A DNA stretch of 64,000 bases, from positions 59,404,940 through 59,468,939 of the forward strand of contig OY757924.1 of the NCBI GenBank assembly GCA_963585895.1, written 5' to 3'. This DNA comes from Sepioteuthis lessoniana. Lineage: Eukaryota; Mollusca; Cephalopoda; Myopsida; Loliginidae. The notes beneath the pieces are model-generated. The model searched no databases and was not told the DNA's origin. It was given only the letters and a program-made list of their open reading frames with translations. Positions within the stretch are counted from its first letter, which is position 1, and every line of letters begins with the position of its first letter. This document shows, piece by piece, positions 1-11,036 of the stretch. The translations under genes were made by a program, and so were the position numbers.

Positions 1-462
1 CGTTTATGCGTTGTTTTTTATAAACCATTTATTGCAATTATTTTTTCCTTGCTGGTATTTCACACAAGCATTAACAAATGATTTTCTCTGGAGTGTTAGA
101 AACAAGTTTCATCAAATCCCTAGTTCTCTTTCAAGTATATTAATTGATGTTAGCAGTACTGCAGCCAGGATGGTGGTAACTTTTTGTCTCTTCTGCCCCA
201 GTATTTTTCTTGGTTGGAAATCCCTGATTGATATTACCGTCACCTATATGTTCTACAATTTTTCAGCTTACCGGCAACATCCGGTAATTTGTTTTATATT
301 TTGCATTCCTTCTCTGTCTCTTTTAGGTTATCTGGAATAACATAATCCACTTAATGACAAATTATTTTTAATCTAGTTAATAAAAATTAGGTTTAGTCTT
401 CTGGCCTCGATTGGGTGATTCCAGAAGACCTTATGCGTTCCATTTTTTGGAAATATTCTTGA
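1..462 (-). mobile_element. R4/Dong-like LINE fragment, C-terminal region
   Basis: Read on the minus strand, this stretch gives a decayed protein resembling the C-terminal end of the R4/Dong-like LINE at 46.3-49.7 kb. The best match is VTTILAAVLLTSINILEREL against VETIQMTALLRTARILRRVL of that copy. The DNA near 395-430 (GTCTTCTGGCCTCGATTGGG) also matches the segment coding for the endonuclease region there (GTCTTCTGGTCCGGATTAGG). The 3' end would lie before base 1. The copy is much more diverged than the 46-49 kb one and is interrupted by W copy 1, resuming at about 1,010. Family assignment is inference from this local similarity. Confidence 0.45.
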
Positions 463-1009
463 CCCAGACGGCTGGGAGTGTAAAATACACCCACTGCTTC
501 TCTACAGAGGGGTAACAATCCCCCACCGAGTGTGGTACGTATAGCATTAAACAATCTCGTGGAGAGGCTCCGGGCTTGGGGATTTGGGGACTGTAGAGTA
601 CCCTTTCATTGTCATTGTTCTTAGGAAAATTCTGGCCCGCAGTGGTAGCACCTTATAATGTCCTATCTATGGGTCAAATAGACCTGTTTATCATTTAAAC
701 TGAGTGTAAACAAATGACTTATGCTAAATTGAAATGTTTGAAATAGAATTGTTTGATCATTTAACCGTGTGTAAATAAATTATTGATGTTTAACTGTGTT
801 GTTAGTGATATGTAGCAATACTTGGAACCATTTAACTTTGTTGACTTATGCTAAATTGAATTGTTAGAAATAGTACTGTTTGATCATTTAACTGTGTGAA
901 TCTAAAAAAGTGTTTAAAAATCATATATTTAATATATATGTGAACAGAGGATTTTGCATGTATGAACAACGATAGTTTATATGCCATAAAACTAAATCAA
1001 ACAAACCAC
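463..1009 (+). mobile_element. W retroposon, copy 1 (old, nearly complete)
   Basis: The head begins CCCAGACGGCTGGGAGTGTA and continues with the W landmarks: a CAGAGGGGTAA block, GGCTCCGGGCTTGGGG, the TAGCACCT block and CTATCTATGGGTCAAATAG. The AT-rich body carries repeats of the ATGCTAAATTGAA kind. It ends in a decayed tail, ATATGCCATAAAACTAAA. It splits an R4-like LINE; GAAATATTCTT before it and GAAAGATTATT after it look like a decayed target duplication. No protein is coded. W is defined best by the copy at 18,472-18,899. Confidence 0.6.
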
Positions 1010-1090
1010 GAAAGATTATTATTTGTGCATGTACCATTTGTCAGTATGGTCAAACCACAATTCCCATTCTTACTCTTTTATTCCTTCTCT
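1010..1090 (-). mobile_element. R4/Dong-like LINE fragment, continuation
   Basis: TGTGCATGTACCATTTGTCA followed by GTATGGTCAAA closely matches the stretch near 46,760 in the long R4-like copy (TGTGCATATACCATTTGTTA then GTATGGTCAAA). In that copy this codes for residues around DHTNKWYMHNQ. The order and strand agree with the piece ending at 462, so W copy 1 was inserted into this element. Similarity fades beyond about 1,090. Confidence 0.5.
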
Positions 1091-1149
1091 GTTTTCTTTA
1101 ACACTTCCTTCTGCCTTGAGATTATAGGACTTTACACTCCTATAATTTA

Positions 1150-1560
1150 ATTTGGGCGGTATGCCACTTGTTCCCACGACAAAGATGGCGGACGCACACA
1201 TATTCAGGCTCGAGAAACCATTGGCCAGGAGAACCACGTGGCATGCGTAAAACTACATCCGCGCGTAAATTTTCGTCCTGCGTTTGGAGCCACTGACAAA
1301 ACGCGTATTTTCTATAAATACGTCGTCTTCAAACACCCTTTCTCACTTTTAGTCAATTTCTTCGCAGCAGCAACACACTCCCTCCAGTGTGAATCAACAG
1401 GAGTAAAAAGCAACAACGTGGATGGGCCTCGCAGACATTCAAAATATACATTGACTTTGAGACTGTTTCCAGTCTCAGAGAAGCTGCCTGTTTCTAATCA
1501 TAAAAAGAAAGACATTTTTAAATATGTAATCCTTTTGTAGTTTAGTTGTGTCAGGCACAC
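1150..1560. other. Unassigned GC-richer block with promoter-like boxes
   Basis: This block is richer in GC than its surroundings. On the plus strand it has, in order, AAGATGGCGG (YY1-like), CCATTGGC (CCAAT type), CACGTGG (E-box) and CTATAAATAC (TATA-like, near 1,315). A TATA box with upstream CCAAT and E-box motifs would suit a host core promoter or the U3 part of an LTR. I see no supported coding exon downstream and no second copy in the window. Strand and nature are unproven. Confidence 0.3.
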
Positions 1561-1564
1561 ACAT

Positions 1565-3280
1565 ACACACACTCATTAGTGATAATTTTTTTATGTATCA
1601 ATGTAAGTTTTATTATAATATATAAATTTGTTTTGTTCGTTGCTTGTTTTAAATGTTCCTTTTTTCCCCGCCGTTTCATATCTTTTTCTAATTTGTTGTA
1701 TATCCTTCACTCATTGATTCCTTCATTTACTACTTTTTCCATGTGCCTATATTATGCCTATTCTACCTTTATCTAAACTAAACACTAAATATCAAACTTC
1801 AACACAAAATTGTGGGAGACCAAACTTACAATCCAAAATAACACAGTCACTCCTACAAGATAACTGAGATCAAAATTCTCCAAATATCTGGAAAATCTTC
1901 CGGTTGATCATATTCTCATTTTCGTAAGTTTAATCACCCATTGTATTCATATTTTATCTGTTACATGTTTTAATGAATAAACAATTATATAATTCCACAT
2001 AAATTCCAAATATTTGTGATGATTTTATGATTTAGTTTTGGCAGATATACAGCGTTTTTTTTTTATTGAAGCGATGATACTTAAAATATCAATTTAGCTC
2101 AATGAAGAGAGCATTCTATTTAAATGCCCGTTTCTTTTCAAGCTTTATCCGAAGTTTGATCCAAAGATATATAGAAAGGTTCCTCATTATTTCTTATGGA
2201 TAAATTAAGTCATTAATCTAAAGCTTTTTGTTATATAAAACCATTCTTTTTACAGAAACACAAAAAGACAAATATATACTTAGGAGATCAGAATAGAGGC
2301 TGAAAATAATTCTTTTTATGATCTATTCAGGTTATTGTTTTTATATTAATCCAATAAATACACAATAAAAATATGAAGGATCAAAAATAGATAATGCTTC
2401 TTTTTTTTTACCGTATTTGTCGATGTTATGATCATGTCCTGTCTAGTTTTGCATGGAAAAAGACTCAACATCACGTTGTTTTTTTATGTAAACTGTATAA
2501 ATCATAGGCAACCCCCCCCACACAAAAGCCCAAACAACCAATAAACAAAAATGCAAAAAGGATTTTCAGAATTGACAGACATGGCCGTCTTTATTGATGA
2601 CATTTTCTCTTCTGGTTTAAATTAGTGTGTGGTTGCACGTGATACTTCATAAAATGGTCTTCGGCGCTGAGGAGTTTTCTCTCCTATTCACAGTTTCAAC
2701 AGTCGACAGCTAACTTTTCCGTTTCTAGCGATCCACTGCTGCAAGTTACTCCGGACCCAAACTCTCCTTGCTACGATTGACAACACCCGCATACTATCTA
2801 TCTATCAATCTATCTAACTGTTTATTTCCTCCAACATCTGCGGACTTAATATCCAGAAAAGAAAACGGTTTTTAATGCAATAAACTACATTACTTTAAAA
2901 ATTATACCCTTTTATACTGACTTCTGAACATACTAGCACAAAAGACTTGAGGTTATTATGAAGAACAAACGATCAAACAAACAAACCCTTTCATCGCTAT
3001 CGTGAAATCCCCCCTTTTCAATATTATGAACGATTAAGATCTACCAACCTACCTTACTTCTTTACCTATCATTTAGATTCTACAATACATACACATCCAT
3101 GAGCATACATACGTATACACTATGACCACACACAACCGTACATATACTCTCACAATTACATGCATATACATACATACGCAACGTTTCTACAAATACGTAC
3201 TTTTGTGAACACTTTCACAACTAAACATATGCTTTATTACCGAAATATGTAAACCCATCAATAGAAGAGGTGATAGAGTG
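1565..3280. other. AT-rich stretch, no feature recognised
   Basis: Nothing gene-like is visible. It holds poly-T and poly-A runs, a short (TATC)n patch near 2,795-2,815, CATA-type degenerate repeats at 3,085-3,190, and AATAAA near 1,975 with no identifiable transcript. Open frames are short and low in complexity. Confidence 0.4.
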
Positions 3281-3284
3281 AGAT

Positions 3285-3990
3285 ATTTGCAAAATCGATT
3301 GTTACTCTTTCTACTTATATATCCAAAAAATGTCAAATTTAATTTGGAAGAGCCAATCTAACTGAGAAACTATAGATATATCCCATAAAATTTCGTGATT
3401 ATTAATGTTTCTTATATCAATTCCAAAAATGTGAAGTTGAATTTAGGAGGGTCTATTATCCTTAAAAATGGTAATAATGAAGATATGTACTATTGAATTT
3501 CCTAATTATTAATGTTCTTTCTTTTATTGATTCCAAGAAATATGAATTTGAATTAGAGGCAGCCTATCATTCTGGAAAATGGTAATAATAAAGATATGTA
3601 CAAATGAATTTCCTGATTATTGATGTTCTTTCTTTTATTGATTCCAAGAAATGTGAATTAGATTAAGAGGCAGCCTATCATCCAGGAAAATGGTAATAAT
3701 GAAGATATGTACTATTGAATTTCTTGAGTATTAATGTCCTTTCTTTTATTGATTCCAAGAAATGAGAAGTTGAATATGAGGCAGCCTATCATCCTGGGAA
3801 ATGGTAATAATGAAGATATGTACTATTGAATTTCCTGATTATAAATGTTCTATCTATTATTGATTCCATGAAATGTGAAGTTAAAAAAGAGAGAGCCTAT
3901 AATCTTGGTAAATGGTACTAATGAAGATATGCACTATTGAATTTCTTGAGTATCAATTTTCTTTCTCATATCGATCCAAGAAATTTGCAA
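3285..3990. repeat. Tandem array, unit about 111 bp, roughly 6 copies
   Basis: The landmark TTGAATTTCYTGATTATTAA (with variants) recurs with GAATTT at 3,495, 3,606, 3,717, 3,828 and 3,939, exactly 111 bp apart; a more diverged first unit is about 107 bp upstream. Each unit also carries a TTTCTTTTATTGATTCCAAG block and GGTAATAATGAAGATATG. Middle units are most alike, as expected for unequal exchange. No coding potential. Confidence 0.85.
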
Positions 3991-4449
3991 TTATAGTTGG
4001 TTTGAGTTGTAGACGGTAGCATTTATTTCAATCTCTACCGGAGCAAGCGTTATCTAAATGCAGAGGTGATAGACATGAAGAGGATGAAACGTGACAAGAG
4101 GAAATTCCCAAGTGTTGTCTGTAGGTGATATTTACTTGCGACTGTTTAGAATCAAAGTGTCTGGCAGTGTCTAGTTCAGTGAGAATGGCAGTTCAATAGG
4201 AAGAAGGATCTGTCTAGAGCAACTGCAAAAATGGCCTTCAAGTATCGTGTGACGAAACGTAAAAGCAATGTGAGACAATATTCCTGGGGTTTGTCTGGCA
4301 TAATTTTCTTTGAACTCCTCTCTACATTAAGATTCAGAATTTAACATTTCAAAAAGAAAGAAGGACTCAGTGTTGGGAAACTTTAGAGACCAGAGACAGA
4401 AATATGTACATGAGCTGTGCAGATATAAGAGCGGTGAGGAAGTTGATAA

Positions 4450-4955
4450 TGTAATATAATAGCCGAGAGATTTTGGTTCATGCCTTTGGGTTTAGTTAGG
4501 CTGAGAACCTTTCGGCTCAGCACATGAGTTAGGTAGGTGCAACCTTGATGCAGGTGGTAACGCGTGCGCGCGCACAGAGCGGACATGTCACTCAGAGATG
4601 TCACAATAGCCTGAAATGATGAAACGGGTGACGAAGTGCGGGTGACGTCACGCACCGGAAGCGCGCGGAGGATTTGGGGGATTTCGAAGAAAGTTAAGAG
4701 AGTTGAAACTAGACGCCGAACGAGGAGGTTGGACTTTGGGGGCTCGCAGAGGCGAGACGAATTTGCACGCGATGGGTGCCGCACAAGATAGGGGCCAGAT
4801 GATATAGACAGAATAGTAAGATTGTGTCTCTCTCCTTATGACGAAACTTTTAACTCAAAAGTAATAAAAAGGTTTCCTACCTGAACAAAGAAGTCGTAAC
4901 GTGTTTTCGAATTTCGAGATTCTTATGTTCTATGTATATATGTTACCAACATTCG
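4450..4955 (+). mobile_element. L repeat copy 1, probable solo LTR
   Basis: This is the best plus-strand copy of a roughly 500 bp repeat also found inverted at 53,740-54,234 and 57,290-57,700. It starts TGTAATATAATAGCC, has a GC-rich middle with TGACGTCA (CRE type) next to CCGGAAG (ETS type), then a polyadenylation-like AATAAA and a conserved AAGTCGTAA near the 3' end. Size, TG start and a promoter followed by a poly(A) signal fit a solo LTR. No internal region is attached and no target duplication could be fixed. The LTR-retrotransposon family is unknown. Diverged from the other copies, so old. Confidence 0.5.
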
Positions 4956-4959
4956 ATGT

Positions 4960-5955
4960 CCATTTCACTCATTTCGAAAATGGCCGTATCTGGCTGTGTA
5001 ATAATAAGAATCACAGAGAGAAGAGAGAGAAAAGATGAAATGTAAATTAATTTGATGAACAATAGTGAAATGAAGAATTCACGGGACGTAGAAATAAAGA
5101 AGAAATGAGAAAAGAAAAAAATACTAAAGAAAAAAAGCCGAATGCAGCTAAATTCAAGGAGAATATGAAAGTATGAAAGCCAGATATATAATGATGTTAA
5201 GAAATCACTAAAGGTTTCTGGGAAAGTGAGAAATAGTGGGAAATAGACGACCTGTAAACTCGTGAGGTATCCGAGGTAACGGCACTCTGGGTGATATTTA
5301 TTCTTCTATTTAGAAAGGAGTGAAAGACTCTAATTAACTTTTAATGGTAATCTCCGTTATATCATGAATTCGGATGATTAGAAATAACGTTCCTTCCTAT
5401 CACACATTGGAACGAAATATTTTCTTTTCCTTGTTCTTGTGGCAAAAAATGTCGTTTTCCAATTGCCTATGCCTAAAGTAAAAAAAAAAAAAAAAAAATT
5501 TTTCTCATATCTTTCCTATTGTTTCCTTGGTAGTGACATTTTACGAATTTGACATTTTCTTGAACAGGTAAATTCAGTAAGTGATTAAGAATTTTATAGA
5601 AAATACGTGAATTTCCTAGAATGTAAAAATTCAAAGTAGTTTGGTGACTTTTCTAGAATCTTTTAGAATTTTCTTGACCTTTCCATAGCAATACACGCCC
5701 ATATATATATATATATAAATATATATGTTTGATTAAATTTATCTTCTAACTCGTCACTGCATTTGTCATTTCCTTATTCGTTCCCGGAAGATAGCTCTTG
5801 TTGAAGCCGAAAGTATTAGGGAAAAATACGGTGCCTTCCAATGACCATTTCATCCAAAAGTCGAATGACTCCAGAAAGAGATGAAAGGATCAAAGATGAC
5901 ACCGGCTGACACGAAGTATCTGTTCTATTTAACCAAACGTGTTTAAAAGACAAAA
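4960..5955. other. No gene recognised; AT-rich with short TA tract
   Basis: Purine-rich and AT-rich sequence with a poly-A run near 5,480 and a short TA tract at 5,701-5,728. No frame or repeat match to other families here was seen. Confidence 0.4.
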
Positions 5956-5956
5956 C

Positions 5957-5960
<4 letters not shown>

Positions 5961-6021
<61 letters not shown>
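5961..6021. repeat. (CA)n(TA)n microsatellite
   Basis: About 18 CA units run directly into about 12 TA units. CA joined to TA recurs at 6,801 and 21,098, and TA joined to TG at 6,455. Confidence 0.9.
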
Positions 6022-6388
6022 TATACTTCCGTGGGAGAATGTAACTTGAGAAAATTGCTTTATGTTGCCATTATTCTCTACTAGTGCAGCAATTTATTGC
6101 AGTTAACTGGTTCTACTATACATCATTCGACCAATTCATAAGTAATTTTTTAAATGTTTTTGTAATAGTGGAAGGTGTTTATTTTTCTCTCACTTTCTTA
6201 TTTCTACTTTATTTGCTCCACCATATTGCCACATTTGGTTGTGTGTGAGAAATATTGGGTATTTATTAGTCCTTCTTCGTCTACTTAACTCTAGATTACA
6301 AATACAAGAAACTTATAGCCATGAGACTGACACGAAGAAGAGAGTAATCATTTATTCCCTATTGGCCAGTATTTAAAAAAGCAACATA

Positions 6389-6447
6389 TATATAACGATT
6401 TGTACATTTGAGTATATATATATATATATACTCAAAAGTACAAATCG

Positions 6448-6454
<7 letters not shown>
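6389..6454. repeat. Near-perfect palindrome around a TA core
   Basis: ATAACGATTTGTAC then TTTGAGTATA on the left returns on the right as its reverse complement (TATACTCAAA then GTACAAATCGTTAT). It forms arms of about 28 bases around (TA)n. It could extrude as a cruciform or be a tiny foldback element. Confidence 0.7.

Positions 6455-6528
<74 letters not shown>
6455..6528. repeat. (TA)n(TG)n microsatellite
   Basis: About 20 TA units merge into about 20 TG units and abut the decayed SINE-A that follows. Confidence 0.9.
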
Positions 6529-6529
<1 letters not shown>

Positions 6530-6799
6530 TGCAATTGTTAGCAGCGGAGAAAATGAACACCGTGACACAAGTTCAAATTCTCGACGAAGCTGTCTGGATT
6601 TCACATAGCACAAATACTCTTGAGAAAGTTATGTATCAAGCTATTCTATCTCAAGCTATGTGTAAATAGTAGGGCAGATTAGGCACTTTAACTTTGCTTT
6701 GGTGACCGATCTAAGCGGAGAAAACTCTCAACTCAAACCTGATAAACTCCGTCTAAAAAATCAACCCTATGTTACATCATATTCGTGCGGAGTTATTGG

Positions 6800-6800
<1 letters not shown>
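6530..6800 (+). mobile_element. SINE-A, diverged copy
   Basis: It keeps the B-box-like CAAGTTCAAATTC, the core (CACAAATACTCTTGAGAAAG and TATGTGTAAATAGTAGGGCA) and the 3' block AACCTGATAAACTCCG. The A-box end has been replaced by or eroded into the TG repeat. It is more diverged than the copies at 14.5, 16.4 and 61.0 kb. It ends at a CA/TA tract. Confidence 0.7.

Positions 6801-6876
<76 letters not shown>
6801..6876. repeat. (CA)n(TA)n microsatellite
   Basis: CA then TA repeat directly at the 3' end of a SINE-A copy. Confidence 0.9.
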
Positions 6877-6877
<1 letters not shown>

Positions 6878-6879
6878 CC

Positions 6880-7500
6880 CCTACAGTTCATTTCTTACTG
6901 CAGAAGTGAACGTATATACCTATTTGAACTTATCAGAGAGAGTATTAAAAAGCTGCAAGCACTTTTCAGACACATTCAGTTATATATGTACCCAGTCGAT
7001 CAAGACAAGCGTGAAAAGTACTCTGTGACAACATCTACTGAAATGTGTGAAGCCAACGAAGACTATTTTGGCATGCCTGTCAGGGATCAAGACCAACCCT
7101 CGGTACCTAATTTTACTTGAAACCAATGTAACCCCCTCTAGCAAAAATATCTTGAAGTTGAAATGGAATTTTCTTTATTGCTTCAGGTGCAAGATTTTAC
7201 ACACAGCTTAGAATTTAAATATCTTTTAAAATTTCAAATGTGTCTATTCATTTTTTCCTTTCGAGTTTTATCGCAAAATAGCACATGAATTATTTTACAT
7301 GAACCTCTTATACATTAATTATTGAAGAAATAAAATTATTTTTCGCAATTACGAATTTTTTTTTAGACTCGTACAAAGAGGTTAAAGAAATTCATGGATA
7401 TTTACTCAACTCCTTTGAAACTAATAGCGTATGATACAAGGTAATTTTTTAAGTGACGAAAGAGCCATGTAGTTCGATATTCCAAGAATATGCCGTGACT
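6880..7500. other. No gene recognised
   Basis: Unique-looking AT-rich sequence without a credible frame, tandem structure or family match. Confidence 0.4.
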
Positions 7501-7515
7501 ATTCCAAATATTTGG

Positions 7516-7752
7516 TTTGGTTTTTTGTTTAATGGCATATGAACTCTTTTTAGGTTATTTAATGCCAAAGCCATTCTCCTAGAAGAACAGAAGTGGTACT
7601 ATTTAACCAATAGCTGGGAGGATAAGAGGGTTCATACCTTTCCCAAGGGTATTTGTCCGAAAGTGAACGTAATAGCGCGACTAGAGTACGAACACGCGTA
7701 CTACGATTCCGCAGTCCATCGCTTTAACCATTACACCACGAGGACACCCCCG
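7516..7752 (-). mobile_element. SINE-B with 12-bp target duplication
   Basis: On the minus strand it starts with a tRNA-like head: A-box-like TGGTGTAATGG and a diverged B box. The core follows (AATACCCTTGGGAAAGGTAT; TGAACCCTCTTATCCTCCCA), then the tail hairpin TTGGCATTAAATAACC with ATATGCCATTAAAC. CCAAATATTTGG flanks it at 7,504-7,515 and 7,753-7,764, a clear target duplication. Polymerase III transcription and LINE-driven retroposition are known for such elements. It is close to the 44.2 kb copy, so fairly young. Confidence 0.85.
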
Positions 7753-7764
7753 CCAAATATTTGG

Positions 7765-7983
7765 AAAGCTGTGAAGATCATAGGTTAAAGATTTCATATG
7801 ATGAAGTTATATCTATGGCTGATGACTTTTTTCGACAAATGCGATCTAAGCACCGAAAAACTAACGAAAGGAGTTTGTGGACCTGAACGGGATCCATGTT
7901 GAAAAATAAATCTCATTTGGTCACATTCCACGGGAGTATCTTGATCAGCCAACGAACCTTTCTGCTGACCCTCGTTTATAACA
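7765..7983 (+). mobile_element. Mariner-like element, 3' fragment
   Basis: Residues such as DEVISMADDFFRQM correspond to the C-terminal end of a mariner-type transposase. They are followed by CTCATTTGGTCACATTCCAC and a terminal-repeat-like end (CAGCCAACGAACCTTTCTGC). The next element (8,100-8,298) has the same order of parts. The 5' portion and catalytic domain are missing. Confidence 0.5.
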
Positions 7984-8099
7984 CAACCTAAGAAATCAAC
8001 TTACACAGAAATTTTCAACGATTGTTCTTTGATATCTCTGTTTTGATTGTCTAATTTTCCATTAGAAATGAAATAATACATATATATCCACTCTTAATA

Positions 8100-8298
8100 G
8101 GGTGGGCTAAAAAGTTAATGTGATGATGTTATATCTAAAGTTAAAGACATTTTTGACCAATTGGATTTAAGCACTGCAACACCGATGGAAGAAATGTATG
8201 TCTGCAAGGGGGACTATATTGAAAAAATAAAACTCATTTGGTCACATTCAATTATAATATTTCGGTCAGCCTATGAAATTTTTTGTCAACCCACGTTG
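8100..8298 (+). mobile_element. Mariner-derived MITE with both ends
   Basis: It starts GGGTGGGCTAAAAAGTTAAT and ends GTTGACAAAAAATTTCATAG when read on the minus strand, so the ends form imperfect inverted repeats. Between them are only the last residues of a mariner-type transposase (DVISKVKDIFDQLD and GDYIEKI). It is therefore an internally deleted, non-autonomous derivative of about 200 bp, related to the fragment just upstream. Confidence 0.5.
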
Positions 8299-8303
8299 AT
8301 CTC

Positions 8304-8415
8304 CCTTGAGCGTCAATGTAGCGTAATGGTTTAGATGCTGGACTGTAACATCGTAGTGAACGTATTCAATCTCCAGTCACGCTATTACATTCATTTTTGG
8401 ACATATACTCTGATT
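8304..8415 (+). mobile_element. SINE-B head fragment
   Basis: A-box-like TAGCGTAATGG, then GACTGTAACATCGTAGTGAA, then a decayed B box with CCAGTCACGCTATTACATTC, which matches the head of SINE-B at 44.2 kb. The core and tail are missing. Confidence 0.6.
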
Positions 8416-8419
8416 TTTT

Positions 8420-9770
8420 TTTGTTTTTTTTTTAAATCTTGACTGGTTGTATAATCAAAGCTTATTGAGAACAAATTCTATCTTTGGAATAAGGTTTTAC
8501 GTGGCACAAGGCCTGATTAGATGGCTGGAAGAAAAAGGAGAATGAAACCCGTTTCGGTGAATCGATTTGTTCAAGAACTGAGTAAAATTTGACCAGAAGG
8601 AAGAATTTCATTAGATCTGCTCAATGTTGACGGGGAGAATAAGGGATTTTTAATCTGGATTACCTAGCTTAAAACAACGTAAACAAACAAAACCCATCTT
8701 TCTTATTACTTCCTTGATAATTTCATTGTGAAGATATTAAGGAGTCAAAACTGGCCTTTTACTCCCTTCATCTGGACCATTGGGCCCAGTACCTACCCAC
8801 CAAAAAAAAAAAAAAATCTAAATTTTTCATATCGTTTCGGAACTGTTGTCAACATGTAGCTTTTCATGAAAAGTCAACTGAACACAGTCAGTTGAAGACT
8901 ACTAGCTTCTCTTCCGTGCAGAGCAGAATCGGATACAAGGACAATTCTTAAGCTAAGTAAATCTGATTTAATTTCAGTTTAGTTTTCTTTCTCCTAAATA
9001 AGTCAATATTCCCAACTGTTTACTAATGTCTGTGACGACAAATAAATTCATGCCTTTTCTAAGGACTTTATCACAAATTTAGATGTAAACAGGATTTGAT
9101 ACGTTATAATGTATTTGGTTTGTGCAAGGTAATCACAATTACATGTAACGCAAATGAGTGGCACCTTTTCGTTGATTGCTTATCTAGATCCCTCAAATTT
9201 GTACTGATCCATAACGGAATAAATATCCGTCTCTTAACGGGCTGATTCGGTGAATCTTAAGAAAGATTAAACAGCATCAAAACTTTGCTAGTATCTTTTG
9301 AGTAAGATATATATGGCTAGGAGATTTTGCAAGGTTCAAAATGATGACTTTTCTTATGAGTCTCCTAGAATTCCTTGCTTAATTCCAATCTTATCTTTCA
9401 GTTTGTGATAAAAGGAACATTATATCTCATTAACACATGATGCACTGGTCACAAAAGATCAAGTTCTTTTGGAGAGACGTACGATGTCATTTGTAAGGCA
9501 CTGACTTCCAGAAGGAGTTGTTTCTTTCATCGCACATAAAAGAATATTTTTCTTTTAAATTAAGCGCTTCGTCTAGATTGAAATAATTGTTTTTACTAAT
9601 TCTAAAATTTTATGCAAGACATTTAAAAATAGGAAATAATTCCCTAAAGAACCGATCCTTATATAAGTGCTGTATGAGCTTCTGTGTTCTTTTATATATG
9701 TGTGTGTGAGGGGGGAGCTAGTGATCTGTTTTTGTAAAGCCAGACCGTAGACAATTAACATAAAAGATTT
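8420..9770. other. No gene recognised
   Basis: AT-rich sequence with poly-T and poly-A runs. No motif, tandem array or family copy was identified over these 1.3 kb. Confidence 0.4.
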
Positions 9771-9786
9771 TACTGGTGACTGTAAT

Positions 9787-10060
9787 CCTATTTACCAACC
9801 CCTCCTTTCGGGCAGGATATGACACAATGTCAATTTTTAAGCCGAGTTTACACGTTTGAATTCAGAGTTTTCCTTCTCCTAAACTAGTTGCCTCAGGCTT
9901 TCCTACTATTTACCCATAGCTGGAGGGGGAATAATTGGATTCATACCTTTCCCAAGGGTATTAGTGCTATGTGAAATGCAATCAGTCTCGTCCAGGATTT
10001 GAACTCGTGTAACCGTGTCCATTTCCTACGACGATAACCATTATACCACGGTCACTTCCT
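9787..10060 (-). mobile_element. SINE-A with 16-bp target duplication
   Basis: Minus-strand SINE-A: a tRNA-like head with GTAATGG of the A box only partly kept and B-box-like GAGTTCAAATCC, then the core (CACTAATACCCTTGGGAAAG) and the 3' end (TGTCATATCCTGCCCG-like). TACTGGTGACTGTAAT at 9,771-9,786 is repeated as TACTGCTGACTGTAAT at 10,061-10,076. Confidence 0.85.
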
Positions 10061-10409
10061 TACTGCTGACTGTAATAGATGCCGAAACTGAATCTAATAC
10101 TTTTGTTTAGGATATTTGATTTCAGTCTAATTTAGGTTGAATCTAGACATCTTAAACTTGCTGTGGTGTAATGGTAAACAAATAACTCTCGCATTAAAAC
10201 TTAATAGTGTATCCATTCTTCAGTTGCTACCCTATACTTGCCACTTTGTGCCAAAATCTAACGTATACATATTTAGAAAAGGAATCACATGTGATGGTGT
10301 AAGGGATAGCAAGTCTCAAAGACAAGAAATAACTGAGTGTGCATTAAACCAGCCCTTCCATTATAAGCAAGACGCAACATGAGTTCAACTTGTAAGTTAT
10401 AGTAAGTTT

Positions 10410-10500
10410 TAATTCAGAGTTTTCCTTCTCCATGACTGGATGCATAACCCAGGCTAAAAAAATCCTTTTCCTGACCAACTAATTACCAAGGGCGTAAGTT
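10410..10500 (-). mobile_element. SINE-A fragment
   Basis: AATTCAGAGTTTTCCTTCTC and the following bases match the 3' half of minus-strand SINE-A copies. Just upstream, GTGGTGTAATGGTAAACAAA near 10,160 looks like an isolated tRNA-type A box, possibly another decayed SINE head. Confidence 0.45.
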
Positions 10501-10988
10501 TTGCTTTTGAAGAGTGGTCACTTGTCACGTATCCGTTGTACAAACTTACACTGGCACGAAGATTTATTGACTATTATTAAGCCCCAGTTGTATTGATGGC
10601 CTTGAGTAATAACATGTAAGTCTCTTTTCGAATTCAATTTTTGTGATCCTACTCAGTAAGGTTAACAACGCCATGAGTTTATGGGTTTCCATCTGTTGAA
10701 TCGTTTCGATATCCTTAATGATTTTCATGTTCTGAAATCGCCTCACTAGCAGGGAACCACATTGTGGACTGTTAAGGAAGGCCGGACACAAAAAGAAAGG
10801 AAAAAAATAAAACCGGAAACAAAACAAAAAGAAAAAACCCGGAAAAACAAAAAACTAAAAAAAAGAACCGCAAGAAAACAAAAGAAAGAAAAACAGATAA
10901 GAAAAGACAAAAGAAAAAAAAATAAAAGGAAATATAGGAAACAAAGCTACAACACGTTAGCAATAATGAAGACATTGTTCTTATGAGG

Positions 10989-11036
<48 letters not shown>

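Noticed and set aside
11-340. 109-codon plus-strand frame as a host gene
   Set aside because: The minus strand of the same stretch resembles the end of the R4/Dong-like protein; the plus frame is its shadow.
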